A program made the position numbers and the translations under genes. This document shows, piece after piece, positions 1-12,208 of a stretch of DNA of 64,000 nt; the first letter of the stretch is position 1, and each line of letters opens with the position of its first letter. Origin of the DNA: Desarmillaria ectypa (lineage: Eukaryota; Basidiomycota; Agaricomycetes; Agaricales; Physalacriaceae). A model generated the notes under the pieces. That model worked only from the letters and a program-made list of their open reading frames with translations, made no database searches and had not been told where the DNA came from. The stretch spans positions 1,426,001 through 1,490,000 of the forward strand of contig JAUDYN010000001.1 in the NCBI GenBank assembly GCA_030407005.1, read 5' to 3'.

Positions 1-821
1 GGAGGGTGTAGTCCTGCGTTCCGGCTGTGGCGTAGTTGGCGTGCGTCCCGGTAGCTACATAGGCGATGGCACGGCCGCTGTGAGAGCCGAGGGCATTGTA
101 GGTGTAGGACGTGCCGCCGGAGTGGGCGGATAGGTAGACGTATTCGGGCGAGCCGTTAACGAAACGGACCATTGTGTGCTCCCAGTCGCCAACGTGATTA
201 CCTGCGCATATCTGTCAGCGATCATACCGGTAGGCGATGCACGTCTTACCAAAACGGATACCTAACACCGTGTTTCCTAGGTGCTAATCTTTAATGGGCC
301 GAAGAAAATCAAAGATCATCAACACGTACCTCGATTGAATGAGTAAAAGTAGAAATAGAAAGCATCAACAATGCCTCCATCTTTTTCCACGCAAATTATA
401 GTAGCAGGAGCGGGACTGTAACCGGAGGAATCAGGTTTGTTAGATGTAGACAACAACCACGCCGGGTTATTCTCGACATTATCATTCGACGTAAGATACG
501 CGTCTTTCGTGACGCTGTCGAGGGTTTGAAGTGTCACTTGCGATCCGAGGGATGCAAAATTAACCTGTACAAAACATTTCAGTGGATTGGGTCGAATACT
601 GAGTGATGAAAGTGTACTTCGGGAGTGGTATGCTGAAGGTGAACTGATATATCGGATGACCAGTAGCTTTCACCAGAGTACAGGTATGTGTAAGGGGCAT
701 AGGTCAAGATATAACTTGGTATCGAAGTGCGCTTGAACAGCGGCTTATACGAGGTGGGTGCACTGTGAGCGCCCAGAAAGAGAGCAACGAAGAGCAGAGA
801 AACCCGGATGTCGACGAGCAT
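1..821 (-). CDS. Vps62-like secreted protein, 3' end cut by window edge
   Basis: Exons (minus strand): 618..821, 330..564, 250..276, <1..201; all junctions are GT-AG and in phase. The start at 821 gives a hydrophobic signal peptide (about residues 1-20, LLFVALFLGAHSA). The mature part carries Vps62/DUF946-type signatures: YAPYTYLYSGESYWSSDI, TTPEVNF, VDAFYFYFYSFNRGNTV, LGIRFGNHVGDWEHTMVRF and YVATGTHANYA. This family is named from a yeast vacuolar sorting screen, but its biochemical role is unknown; fungal members are often secreted or vacuolar. The aromatic-rich core and the GDWEH motif identify the family; the function is not inferred further. The C-terminus lies outside the window. The next gene (DSC3) is divergent, about 530 bp away. 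Confidence 0.85.
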
Positions 822-1353
822 CGCAGTCGAGATCCTGAGAGCCCACAGGGAAAGATGCCGATTCTTCTCTTAAGTACGCATATTTTGCATTGCAATCACA
901 GGTATCGCTATATTTGATGAGAACATCACTTGAAAAGTTTGTCAATGAATGAGCCGGAGGAAATCAATTATAAAAATAACGGTCCATATGGCCCACGAAC
1001 GTTCATGTGAGTAAGGTACTGAGATGCTTCCACAGAGTCGCATGGCGCATTGGGTAACGCGCCGGTAGTCATTCGGGAGGCGAACCGTGAAATGAATAGG
1101 ACGTTCAATAAATGCTAGAAATTACGGAGTATCATTCTTCTTAGTCCCGACAGCCAATTCTAATGACGGTTGTGGGACATTTTCTTGGCCTTCCTTGGAG
1201 CATCATTTTGCCACTTCACATGGATATATGGCTGCGATGTTCATGTCTAGTTTGAGATGGAAGTTTGGGATAAAGTTTCATCACTGCATTTAGTTCCTGA
1301 TTTGGGCGGTGCACGGCTTGCTGACCGCAGCGTTGCTTTACACTTTCAAAAAC
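822..1353. other. Intergenic, shared 5' region
   Basis: Divergent upstream region of the Vps62-like gene and DSC3. No coding frame or RNA gene was recognised. Confidence 0.6.
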
Positions 1354-2405
1354 ATGCTCAGCGAGAAGGCCAAGGGAAAACGAAGAGCTGTAGAACCTGT
1401 AGAGCCAGATCCTCATCCAGACCGAGCGCTCGTCATTCGTTTTACTGAAGGGATAGCTGACCTCACTTTATCTATCAGCAAGCAGGATGCGGTCCGAGAC
1501 GTAAAACGAATGGTGCGCAGCCTAGCTTCTCTGCGACATTTCATTTGTTCATCGACCTTAGATTCGTGCTGAGAGGACTGAGCTAAAGGACAGAAAACTC
1601 AGGCTCATTCATTCCGGCCGCCTCCTCACCAACGGAACCTTTCTATTGTCGTGGCTTGAATCTCTGGAAGATCGGCAGAAGCGGGCTACAGCCAACGAGG
1701 GCGATTCTAATGAGGTTTCCAGGCCATCGACGACGTGGCTACATTGTTCTGTTGGGGGCAAGATTGATCCTGAAGGGGACAGCGACGATGGTACTGTCCA
1801 AGTAAGCCCAAGTCGCTACACCCTGTCACCCGACTTAATCTCTCTAGGCGGCACAATTACAACCAGCAAGAGGTTTCGACAGGCTTGCATCCGTAGGATT
1901 CTCTGAAGCAGACATTGCCAACTTCCGTCGCCAATTCCACACATCGTCGAGCTTCATGGATAACGAACACTTTGATACAGAGGAGGAATGTGAGCTAGAT
2001 TTCTTGTCTACGTGTCTTATTTTCTGCTCACTGAACTATCACAAGATGATGAGCATGCTCGTGCGCTCGAAGAGCAGTGGATTGACTCCATGGATAACGC
2101 TGGAACTGCATCTCTGTCTCAATCGGGGGGACACAATCCGTCTATGATGCAAGGTCTTGTTGCAGGCTTCTTCTTCCCTATAATACCTTTGTTCTTTATT
2201 CGCAAGACACACCCACCCGTGTTCTGGGAAGACGGTACTGAGTATGAACCTCCAGACAGTGTCATCTTTTCGTAAGCCATATTCTTATCCCTCGCTTTCG
2301 CTCAACCAAGTGTTGTGTAGGCGCCCGATGCAAGTTGGCCTCGTTATAGGTTTCATAGCCAACATCATGTTCGGAATGTGGAGATTATTCCTTGATGCAT
2401 CGTAG
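1354..2405 (+). CDS. DSC3: Dsc E3 ubiquitin ligase complex subunit 3 (ubiquitin-like domain protein)
   Basis: Exons 1354..1512, 1562..1801, 1848..1989, 2046..2271, 2321..2405; 283 aa. A ubiquitin-like fold (DUF2407 N) starts near residue 25 (RALVIRFTEGIADLTL) and includes KLRLIHSGRLL. A central FRRQFH segment follows, then the DUF2407_C region with two hydrophobic segments: about 217-232 (GLVAGFFFPIIPLFFI, followed by RKTHPPVFW) and about 260-280 (VGLVIGFIANIMFGMW). This is the architecture of Dsc3, a membrane subunit of the Golgi/endosomal Dsc E3 ligase, which activates SREBP in fission yeast and removes orphan membrane proteins. The ATG at 1354 is preferred because the lysine-rich N-terminus KAKGKRRA begins there. 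The gene is convergent with the GMC gene, with 111 bp between the stop codons. Confidence 0.88.
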
Positions 2406-2516
2406 AGATGGTGCGCCCAAAGCGATAGATTCACTATTACTACTTTACTTATTACTGACCTTTGATTATGTCCGCAGCCTGATATTGGACCTTGTATGAT
2501 TATCACTGTATAAAAT

Positions 2517-4970
2517 TTACACATAGACACCGACCTTTTCTCCGATGGCATAGGCCAATGTTTGGATGTTGGAGGATAGTTGCTGAAATAGATATTAATC
2601 TTGCGGGACATACACGCTCATCACGTACCAAAGGTATGACAGAACAGTCCACCTAAAGGCGAGGTTTCAAAAGGTGCATTTACAAGACTCAAGGGCACCT
2701 ACAATTCTCAAATTCGACGTTCCATAAACTAGGAGATTACTATCCACGACGCCACCGTTGCTGCGTGGAATCATTGAGGCCGTACCAGCGGGGTGATTAA
2801 CCGTCGTCAAAGTGTTCCGGACGTATTCTCGGATAGTTTCATCATCAACCTCATCAGCGAACGACGGTACCACAGTTGACTTGATAGTGTCCTTGATCGG
2901 AGAGGTTCGGCACAACTTCCTTACAACGAATGTGAGCAATTTCACAAGGACATCAAGATCATTCGGGTTCGATAGGTAGTTTTGCTCAATTGCGGGTGGA
3001 ATGAGCGGATCTGCTGATGTGGTGTGGACACTTCCTCGATGGAACGGGTGGGTGTAGGCACAGAGGAGGGTAAGGTAGCGCTTTTGACGATCGATGTTCA
3101 TTCCGGGAATCGGCATGTGGCCATTAAAAGTCAAAATCCTGAAAAGTTGGGTATCAATGAACGCTGTTCGCTGACAGGGACAAAGGATCTACTGAGCCAT
3201 GGGCTGAGTGGGGTCTTTGATCCAACCAGCCAATAATTCGAATTGTTTCTTCATTCCTTCTCTAACGCTGGGATCGAGATGATCTACTGTGCCTCTCGCA
3301 CTCGCTAGATTCGCCCTAGACAACCATGTTTCAACTTCATCGACAGTAGCTATACTTTCGGCGGGGAAAAACGCAAAAGTGGCAGACGGAATACCGGCAA
3401 AGATACCTTTTTGGATTTTACTGGAAGGAGCCGTCATCAAAATATATTTTTTCGGAAAGGATTGGAGAATGACGTACTAGAGCTCTTCGTGTTCCTTCAA
3501 TTTCGTTGGATCAAAGAGAGTTTCCAAGGTCTCCACCTCTTCATCTACTTCCACGATGACGGGTGTCAAGGCATGATCCTCTGAATGCACGAGCTTAGAC
3601 CCACGTTCGTAAATTGACTAAGAAGAGTGGACCCACGAAGGTTCTCGCCGACTCCGGGTAAGTCAATCAAACACTCGATTCCCAATGACTGAAGAAGTCG
3701 TTCCTGTCCAATTCCGGATAGCTCTAAGAGCTGAGGCGTCTGAAAAGAGCCTGAGAAATGTGTGAGTAAGTGCGAAGGGAGATAATAAGGAGTACGGTAC
3801 CAGTTGACAGAATGATGTCCTTAGAAGCACGCACACTTCCAGTCAAACCATCCTTCACCAAGGACACGCTGGTGGCCCGATTGGTACCACTGTCTGTCTT
3901 CGTAAGGTTGACTTTAGTTGCGTGAGCACCCGTCAAAATCAACAAGTTAGGCCGATCTGCATTCGGAGCGTAGTAAGCAGAAGCCGAGTAGGAGCGAGTT
4001 GCAGTCTTTGCTTCAACCGATGTAGGGAAAAGGAGAGATCCGACTGGATGACCGTTACTCTAAAAATTGCATCAGAGTGGGGTGCAAGGTGTGATAAAAT
4101 TCAGCCGCTCACGTTGTCTGGGTTACGCGGGATGCCTAAAGACTCGAGAGTATCAAGGAGCTGGGTGTGAATCTTTGTGATGTGGGGCGGGAAAGATTTG
4201 GCAATGGGACCTGTGGGTTTGTGAGGACTGGATCAAGATGAAACGAAAGGAATGACTCACCTTCAGTTCCATGTAACGCAGGGTCGGGAATAACAGAATA
4301 CGCTTTGGCTTCCTGATCTGTTAACGTAGGAGTCTCCAGATGTTCACTCTAAAAAGCGACAACGAAGAGGCATTAACAGCAAGCGCATAGATCTCAACGA
4401 TGATCTCGCCTTCTTCATGTAGTAAAGGATATTTTCCCAGTTCCATCCAGGGTTGCCCAGACTCTCTATAGCATCTATCTCCTCCTTGGATGGACGGACG
4501 GAAGCGAAAAAATTCAACTGGAGAGTGTTTAGATAAATTGCAGTTGCTAGCTTTAGTGCTTACAAGAGAAGATCCACCAAGCCCCTTCCCTCGAGACTGG
4601 GACAACTGCCTATTGTTGACGAACTTCTGAGGAAGAGTGTGAAAGCCCCAGTCATACTTGGGGTTGTGCAGAGCCCTTGCCATCATACCTGGGGATTAAT
4701 CTCATTGTCGATTCACGTCCTAACTTGTGGCGTGCGTACCAGGAATATTAACCAGATCATCATGTTCATGGTACTCCCCCGCTTCGACAACCCCCACAAC
4801 GCAGTCCGGATTTTCGGATAACCTATAGCCGATAAATTACTTTGAATTTTCAATACGTGAAGCTATAGGTGCCCTCACCGAGCGGCAACGACAAGTCCTG
4901 CGGTTCCTCCACCTATTACTAGGTAATCAAATTGGACTGAAAGGAAATCGACGGCAGTAACAATTGGCAT
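2517..4970 (-). CDS. GMC-family FAD oxidoreductase (alcohol oxidase/choline dehydrogenase type)
   Basis: Thirteen exons: 4879..4970, 4740..4822, 4564..4688, 4410..4517, 4261..4348, 4113..4210, 3801..4059, 3637..3750, 3478..3580, 3193..3420, 2703..3138, 2629..2652 (24 nt), 2517..2582; 607 aa, the usual family length. The FAD-binding GGGTAG is at residues 20-25. Other GMC signatures are [12 protein letters not shown], the SGIG block ([16 protein letters not shown]) and GENLQDH. In the C-terminal domain, NHPAGTASM supplies the catalytic His548; the second active-site position in [16 protein letters not shown] is Asn591, where glucose oxidase has His. No signal peptide is obvious, so it is probably intracellular. 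One intron (4349..4409) needs a GC donor. Substrate cannot be told: aryl or aliphatic alcohols, sugars or choline are all possible. Confidence 0.88.
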
Positions 4971-5964
4971 TTAGCGTTGAAAGATGAGGTATGTGGATAA
5001 GAGATGAACTATTTGCTGTTGTTCAATACGGCAGATAGCTTCGCCATCGCCGCGCATTAATATATACAATCACAGAAGAAGGCAGCGTGAAGGAAGCCGC
5101 TGAATTTTTTGTCCCAGTCGGACCGGTGATCATCATCCCTCAACAAAAAGTACTGCAAAAAAGCCCTGAAAATTCGGAGGTTTTATCAGTTTTGATTGAA
5201 TAGGCGCTGCAGCCCTCGGGGAACGCAAGTATGTCGTGAGACTATGAGCGGAGCTTTTAATCTTTCGGAATCCGGGAACTGTACTCCGGTAAAGTTTGTT
5301 GGCTCACTCACCTACAGAATACCAGAACTTGCAGAAATCTGTGTCGACAGAAATCGCTGAAGCGGCATTAATACTGAAAAATTATTATTTGCTACCTTGA
5401 ATCAGAAAGCCGGCTGCTTCTCTTCAGTTTTTTCTTCACGCTGTGGCAGGTCCTGGAACTACCAAGCTAGCGATCTTGACAGGTGAGCTAAAACTATGCC
5501 GCCTTCACTACCCAGCCTGACATTTGTGTCGCTCCAACTGGTGGCTATCGTACACGAGAGAAGCTTTATTCACACTTGTTCTAGTAGACTGAGTGGTTTT
5601 CTTGTGGACCACGACTTGACAGTTTTTGCCTTTCGGCAGATTATTATCAATCAAAGAGAAACACCTGATCAATTTAAACTTCTTGTTCTCAGGATGGTGG
5701 GATAGAACAGGCCTAAAAAGTGAATTAAAGGTAAGACTGGTGGTACTTTTTTCATCTATCTGATCATGGCCCAAATGCCACTGCCACCTGCTTCGCTTCA
5801 TTCTCGCTTTTCACGGACCCGGTGATTCGTATTAGGAAAAGTGGTTGGGTAAGACTAGTCGTAACCTACTTATTCGAAAAAGTTTCTCTCAGGCTGTTGT
5901 CAGGTGGACATATGGTAATTATTTCCTCTTTTGATCTTTCGCCTTTACTATTCGCTGGCTAGGT
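4971..5964. other. Intergenic between GMC and P450 genes
   Basis: About 1 kb shared 5' region of two divergent oxidoreductase genes. Apart from a TATA box for the GMC gene, nothing was recognised. Short frames on both strands have no family features. Confidence 0.6.
5059..5067 (-). promoter_or_regulatory. TATA box of GMC gene
   Basis: TATATATTA on the minus strand, about 90 bp upstream of the ATG at 4970. The placement fits a core promoter. Confidence 0.45.
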
Positions 5965-8032
5965 ATGGCGTTTTGGCTCAGCAGTCTTGTCTGCGCCCTT
6001 TCCTTGGTCTGTCTCGTCAAGGTGTGGTATGCCTACCAGATGTTCGTGAAGGTAGGATCGAACTTCCGAGACTGGAAACGTGTGCTTATCCTGCACTGGC
6101 AGCTGAAATCGATCCCGACCATCGGCCCATCTGGGTTCGTATCGTCCTGGTTGGGGGCATTCAAGTTCATGTTCCATGGAAGGGAAATTATTCAAGAGGG
6201 ATACAGCAAGGTTGCATCCAGGTTGCATTTATCATCTTGTGGGCTAACTTCTCACACGCATAGTACTGCGGGTCCGCCTTCAAGGTATCTCTCATTGATC
6301 GTTGGATGGTAGTTGTAAGCGGCGACCAGCAAATCAATGACATGAGGAAAGCCCTTCCCGACCACCTTTCGTTCTTGGACGAAGTGGAGAATGTGAGTGT
6401 CGGATTGTCATTCAAGTATGAAGAGAATATCCATAAATTTCCCTTTGGCAGACATTGCAAACGTCTTACACCTTGGGAAGCAACATCCACTTGGACCCCT
6501 ATCATATCGACGTCGTGCGGAGTGCGCTGACGCGCAATATTGCAGCTTGTTTCCCGGTCGTTCGTAATGAGATTGAAGCTTCCTTCAAGGATGAGATACC
6601 AGAGACGGAAGGCATGTCTTCAGCATCCTATATATCTGTTCTTATCTCAGCGTTTTCAGATTGGACAAAGGTTCATGCCTACTCGTCCATCTTGCAGATT
6701 GTTTGTAGGACCACGAACCGAATGTTCGTTGGTCTTCCGCTTTGTAAGTTGTCCGCTTTCTTTTGTTGGTCATTTATCAATGATTTGACTCGTCTTAAGG
6801 TCGAAACCCTGAATACAGAGCTCTTATGATTGAACACACTATCAAAGTTGTATCTTCTGCTCAGGCAATCAATGTCTTTCCGGAGTTTCTAAAACCGTAA
6901 GTTTTGTAACGGTAGTCTGTACTCAGGCTGATGGCAGTGTATCTAGACTCGTTGCCAATTTCTTTACGCCTATATCTCGCAGTATGCGCAAGGCTGAGAA
7001 GCACTTGGGTCCGATCATAAGAGACCGACTACAGAAGGAGAATAAACATGGCAAAGACTGGTCTGGAAAGCCTGTACGCATTTCGACCCTAAAAAAAACC
7101 TTTCCTTGATTCAATGTATAGAATGACCTTTTATCATGGCTTCTCGAATTGGCTGATGGAGGGGAAAGACGCACCGTCCGTGACTTAACCAGCCGTGTTC
7201 TTGCTTTGAATTTCGCTGCTATCCACACAACATCGATGGTGTGTATAACATTGATATGAGACTCGGAACCGTCTATTCATCCTTGTGTTAGGCATTCACC
7301 AATGCGTTATATTGCCTGGCGGCACATCCCCAGTGTGCTCGACCACTTCGAGAGGAAATTGAAGCTGTCATCGAAACAGATGGCTGGACGAAACAGGCAA
7401 TGGGGAAAATGCGAAAGATTGACAGCTTTCTCCAGGAGACGCAGCGAATATATGGAGTAGGGGCATGTAAGGAGCAATGATGCCTCGGGGTTACATCAAC
7501 TGACCATGAAAGATAGTGGGAATGGGTCGTACAGTTCGGAAAGATTTTGCCTTTTCAGATGGGACTGTAGTCCCTACTGGGGCCCACGTATCTGTTGCTG
7601 CTGCTGCCACTCATTTCGACGCGGTACGTTCAATATTGTCCATCATAACACTCTCTTACGTGGATCCGCAGGATAACTATGAAGATCCTTACGAGTTCAA
7701 GCCCTGGAGGTTCTCTGAGATGAGGGAACAAGAGGGTGAAAGCATCCATCACCAAATGGTTGCCCCCAGGCTTGACTATATTCCCTTCGGTATCGGACGC
7801 ACAGCATGGTAAGTGCCATGTGTAAATGCACGATACTCGAAGCTCAACGGTACCTAGTCCCGGCCGCTTCTTTGCAGTCAACGAACTGAAAACTCTGATA
7901 TCACATGTCCTTCTGCATTACGACGTGAAGATGGAAAAGCCTGGTCAAGTCCCACCATCAAGGTGGTTTGGCATGTCGCAACTACCTAACATGAAGGCCA
8001 AAGTGATGTTCAGGAAGCGTAAATTCCCATAA
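5965..8032 (+). CDS. Cytochrome P450 monooxygenase
   Basis: Exons 5965..6210, 6264..6392, 6452..6611, 6660..6743, 6800..6896, 6947..7073, 7122..7238, 7292..7466, 7517..7623, 7672..7808, 7858..8032; 517 aa. An N-terminal membrane anchor (FWLSSLVCALSLVCLVKVW) implies the ER. The I-helix segment reads FAAIHTTSM (about 312-320), the K-helix ExxR is Glu369-Arg372 (ETQR), and the haem loop is FGIGRTACPG with the iron ligand Cys460. All key residues are present, so it should be active. The HTTS form of the I-helix is typical of fungal secondary-metabolism P450s related to the CYP512/CYP5150 groups, but I cannot assign a family. The intron 6612..6659 uses a GC donor; reading through it would add 16 codons without breaking frame. 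It is divergent from the GMC gene, so they may be co-regulated. Confidence 0.9.
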
Positions 8033-8461
8033 ACCACTTAGTATCAAATCAAGATCTGCGACCTTTACGACCTGCCTCTCTATGCTGTTGGACTGTACTT
8101 GAGACGAGCATCGAAACTAGTACCTGTAATACTTATGATACAGAGAATCAAATCTGCTTGTCAAGAAGAGCACTGGTTTGCTGGGTGACAAATGGAGGTT
8201 CAGGTATTCATAGCGGGAGGACTGATGTGATTGTCCCTCCATCGAGATTTGAAAGCCTTTCGCATTGGAAAACCTAGGCGATGAAAGAATACCCGAGGGA
8301 CTTAACCGAATTGGCAGCGTAGCACAGCCTGTGCCTATGAATTTCATCGAAGCGTAGACAGTATTCAGCTCTTATCTGTAGCACGGACGTTGATACATTT
8401 CCATTAAGGGAGTATGGTCGACTGAATCAAACGCTCTTCCTTCGTAACTGACACATGACGT
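8033..8461. other. Intergenic, convergent 3' regions
   Basis: 3' flanks of the P450 and EgtB-like genes. A 76-codon minus frame (8117-8347) has no recognisable features and is not called. Confidence 0.55.
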
Positions 8462-10824
8462 TCAGATGTCGTAAACCACTCGTCCAGCCACCCAAGCATA
8501 AGGGTAGTTATGCTGATAAAAGTTGCGCACCGTACGCCGGCATAAACGAGGAATTGTAGCATATGACGCCCCAAGCTGAGTAAATATGTTGAGCGCTAAG
8601 GTGTTGGATATGAATTAGGAATCACATACCACAATTTGATGCTTCGTGTCAAAAAAGTCGTTGGTGTACCTAGCGCCCTAGTCAATTACACGATTATCTT
8701 CACACCACAAGTAAAGACGAACCCTGGGAATAGCTTCGTAGGAACAAGGCCTTCATGATCCTCGAGAACGGTCGATGTCCATTCCCATACACCTCCGTTA
8801 GAGCCCTTCCCGCTCTCTCCGAGCCCCATCGTCGCCCTGAAAACCATGATAAGCGTAAGTTGCATTCGGAGAGAACAAAAATTCACTTACGGTAGCGGGT
8901 GCCAATTTCTGAACCCAGCATTACCTCCGCCCTCGTAACCGACGTCATATGTATCAAGTAACAATCTCAACTCGGGCTCAGTAGGCAACCGTCCACCTTT
9001 AGCATGGGCAAAGGCAGTGATATCGTCATAGGAAGCGAGTAGAGGCCAATGCTGAGCATGCTCCATTGGGACAGGACCATACATAGTCTTGACCTATCAT
9101 TAAAGTTTGAACCCCGTCGTAGGAAGAATCACAAAACGGGAGCTCACCATCACTTCATCTCCAACCACCTCCCAACTCTTCGGAAGAGAGACGACATTCT
9201 TGCCTTCTCCCTGCCAAAAATCCTTGAATTCTCCATTCGTGATCGGCCTCCAGTCCGCCTTAAATGCATTGACATGCACCACTCGAAGGGGACTTTCATT
9301 GTCCCAGCCAAATTCATGGCCTGAAACTTTATACTCGAATTCTGCGACGGTATCCTCGGCCTCGGAATCATTGTGGCCCATAGTTAGCGTGGCTGGACCG
9401 ATGGACACGGTAGGCGTCGCAGGCAAAGGTGTATTGTTCCACTGTTGGGAAAGCGCCTTCCATGGAGGGATGGTGAAGCCTGGCGGTGGAAGGGTACCCG
9501 TTCCAGCCCGCTGGATGAGCATGTAGAGTAAAGTCTAGATGGCGAGCGCTATGTGAACAGAATACTGCAACGGATATCAATGAAGACCCACTTCGACATG
9601 GAAACCTTCGTGCTCAAGGGTCATGACAAGCGTCCTCGCGATGTTTCGTGTCAACACACGTTTGCCGCTTTCGACGTCTTCATACAGTTGTGCGAGTCGC
9701 GCACGTACGCCGTCACGGAATCCCATGATAGTTTCCAAGCTCGGCCAGTCTTCGTCAACTTCCGGAACTTCAGAGTGATTCTACAGCACCTCCATGATCT
9801 GAGTACGTTTCAAAACGGGAAAGAGCTACATACGTGGCAATGTTCGGGGTCGTCAACGTGCGGATCAATACCCCTCTGAATTTGAGCATAAGTTCTAATG
9901 ACTTAACAACAGGTAGAAGCGTACTTCGAAGATTTTCCAAAAGTAGGCGGGTTCGGTAGCTGAACCACCGATTGCCTTGGAGAGGAGCATATCCAAGAAG
10001 CTTTGCAACAAGTCAGCCAAGCAACAAATAACTGGTGAACAACAAAGCTTACGTAGGAATATGTCCGATATAAAATAGACACTTGTGTCGCAAATCGATG
10101 GGCCTTTGGAGTAACATCTCTTGAGGAATCATCTTGAGAGTGATAAGATCCCATGCAGACCAAAGAGTTTTCCACTCATTCAACGTGGGGACATTCTCTG
10201 TCAAATCAAACCGTCGTCCAGAGACTTCCGAGGAGGATATCAAAGGTAATGTGAACGAAACCGGGGGAAAGACTACGGCAGGGCGTTCTACGACATAGAT
10301 GTTATATGTGCTGTTAGGGGATGCCATGGATATGACGGGGCGCAATGAAGCGACTGCAAGAGCATTGAGATGGTCTCCACAGACCGGAGAGAACTCCTAG
10401 TGGGAGAAACGATGTTAGCGATTCTGGCAGGTCATCATGAAAACGAAGAACTGACCTTGAAATGAGCAGCACCGACACCATCACCGGTGCCAGCAAAGTA
10501 CTGGACGTTGTCGTAGGTCTGTTCGTTCCAACTTTCGACGGCGGATCGTTCGACGGTATCGACTATGCACACTCCAAAGGGACCTGCTCCTTCATACTGA
10601 GCAAGAGTGTGCCTCAAGGCATCCCCAGTGGCATCTGCAGTGCGAAGATACACCCACGACTTAGGCCATGGCATGCTACCATCTTCGGGGTCTGCCAGCG
10701 AGTTGACAGAAGTCGAAGACGACGTTGATGGCCTTGAGTCATCGGACAAGGGCTCCAACTCTTCAGACCTTTGAGAGTGATGAATATGATCAAGAGGGAG
10801 AACTTTCGCAAGAGAAGCAAACAT
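8462..10824 (-). CDS. DinB + FGE-sulfatase (EgtB-like) non-haem iron protein
   Basis: Ten exons: 10456..10824, 10053..10396, 9925..10000, 9834..9875, 9592..9780, 9148..9534, 8891..9093, 8723..8836, 8630..8669, 8462..8575; 625 aa. An N-terminal ~190 residues is unassigned. A DinB-like helical domain (about 200-345) and a C-terminal FGE-sulfatase domain follow (GRLPTEPELRLLL, NGGVWEWTST, and HNYPYAWVAGRVVYD near the end). The three iron-ligand histidines of EgtB-type sulfoxide synthases are matched by His235 (IGHIPT) and His334/His338 (LEHEGFHVE). Fungal Egt1 fuses these domains to a histidine methyltransferase; I cannot see the methyltransferase motifs here. It may be a sulfoxide synthase acting on another thiol/amine pair, or an Egt1 paralogue. 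A TATA box lies 65 bp upstream of the ATG. Confidence 0.82.
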
Positions 10825-10886
10825 TGCAAGTTGTAGACGGGTTTTCAGGCTGATATGATGCTAGTACGAAGCAGAAAAAAAGGAGG

Positions 10887-10894
10887 TTTATATA
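10887..10894 (-). promoter_or_regulatory. TATA box of EgtB-like gene
   Basis: CCCTATATAAACC on the minus strand, about 65 bp upstream of the ATG at 10824. Confidence 0.55.
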
Positions 10895-12175
10895 GGGCCA
10901 GACGGGTGATAACACGTACAAGAACCTCTATTTGTTGTAATTAGGTGCCTAAATATCCCCTCCCCAACGAATTCCGATATGAGCCGGATCTACCTAGAGA
11001 CAGCTTGCCGTAGACGTGGAAAATAGACCCAGAGTTTGAAAAGAAGATGAGACCTGAGCGTACCCCGAACACCCAGCATCGAAGAATTGAATGAACTTGG
11101 CATCCAGTCGCCCGGTCTTGTCTCGTGAGTCAAAGTAATGAGAAGCCAGCCGTTTAAGCGGACAAGGAGTCTTATCACAGAGACACATGATAGGGCAGAA
11201 GGCCGGGCGTTACACGAGGCATATAGGAGTTATGCATGGCGTAGGCGTTACCCCATTTTTCGCTCCGTAATTACTGTAGCCGTGATGGACATCGTAAACA
11301 TCGCATTGAGAAGGTATGCCGTGTCGAAAAGATTCCCGGAGCAACAGAAGTAGAGCAGCGCCTTGATGGTATGTGTGGACCTATGCGTTGGATAACGTTG
11401 GGCTCGATCAATACTTGATTGTCGGTGTCTGGTGCTGCCTAAGGGTCTACCAACGAGGGAATCAGCACCCAAGAAGGGGGATAGCCATGCAATGCAGTCC
11501 TTCAGCGATTCCTCAAAAAAAAGGCGGGCCAAGTTCTGGTCAAGCAGCAGCAAGTGGGGTCAAGGAAAGAGGAAAGCTTCTTTTTCAGCGCCCGCTCAAG
11601 CGTTTATCTACTTGTCCTAGCACGCCATCTCGCCTCACCAGCACGCAATATATTGATCACGTGATCTATCCGTGACCAGCGCGAGTCGCTGAGACCGACC
11701 TTCGCAGTGGGCGTCGGTGGGTATCCTACCATGTTCAACATGCATCTACTGTTCATAATCTTCGACACATACTCGCCAATCGGCCTCTGTACAATCAATT
11801 CCTTTTTTATCAGCCAGCCACGATGTCATAAGTACTGTCAGGCCACCGCCTGTCGGAACAAATAAAAGCGCACGCGGAACGATGATGGTTCTTTTTATCC
11901 AGCAGTGACGTTTCCTCTTCTCGTCTGGTTCCGAAGACTTGGAACTCTAAAGCTTTTCTATCTAGGGTCACCATCAATCGGTTGATTCGGAATTTCTTGG
12001 TTCTTATTAACATGGTGCACACTGCACAGTCGGAACTCTATCATTATCTTTCAAGTACTGACAATGGGACTTTCAAGATTCAATGCTGCCCGCGACCGGA
12101 AAGCCAAAGAGTCAGCGCCGATCTGTCAGTGTACTTATAGTCGGGATGTTTACGATACGTGACACCGTAACAGCC

Positions 12176-12208
12176 AAGGGGTGATTTTTTTGAAGAAAAA
12201 TCACCCTT
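12176..12208. repeat. Inverted repeat, hairpin
   Basis: The arms AAGGGGTGATTTTT and AAAAATCACCCTT pair over 13 bp with one bulged G and a loop of about 6 nt. It lies in a gene-free stretch. It could be a small mobile-element terminus or a transcript hairpin; no flanking target duplication was recognised. Confidence 0.5.

Noticed and set aside
6612..6659. Reading through this P450 intron as 16 extra codons
   Set aside because: Frame would stay open, but the 48-nt length, pyrimidine-rich TTTTCAG end and the DWTKV motif favour removal. Not fully excluded.
8117..8347. 76-codon minus frame between the P450 and EgtB-like genes
   Set aside because: Short, no domain; lies in the joint 3' flank.
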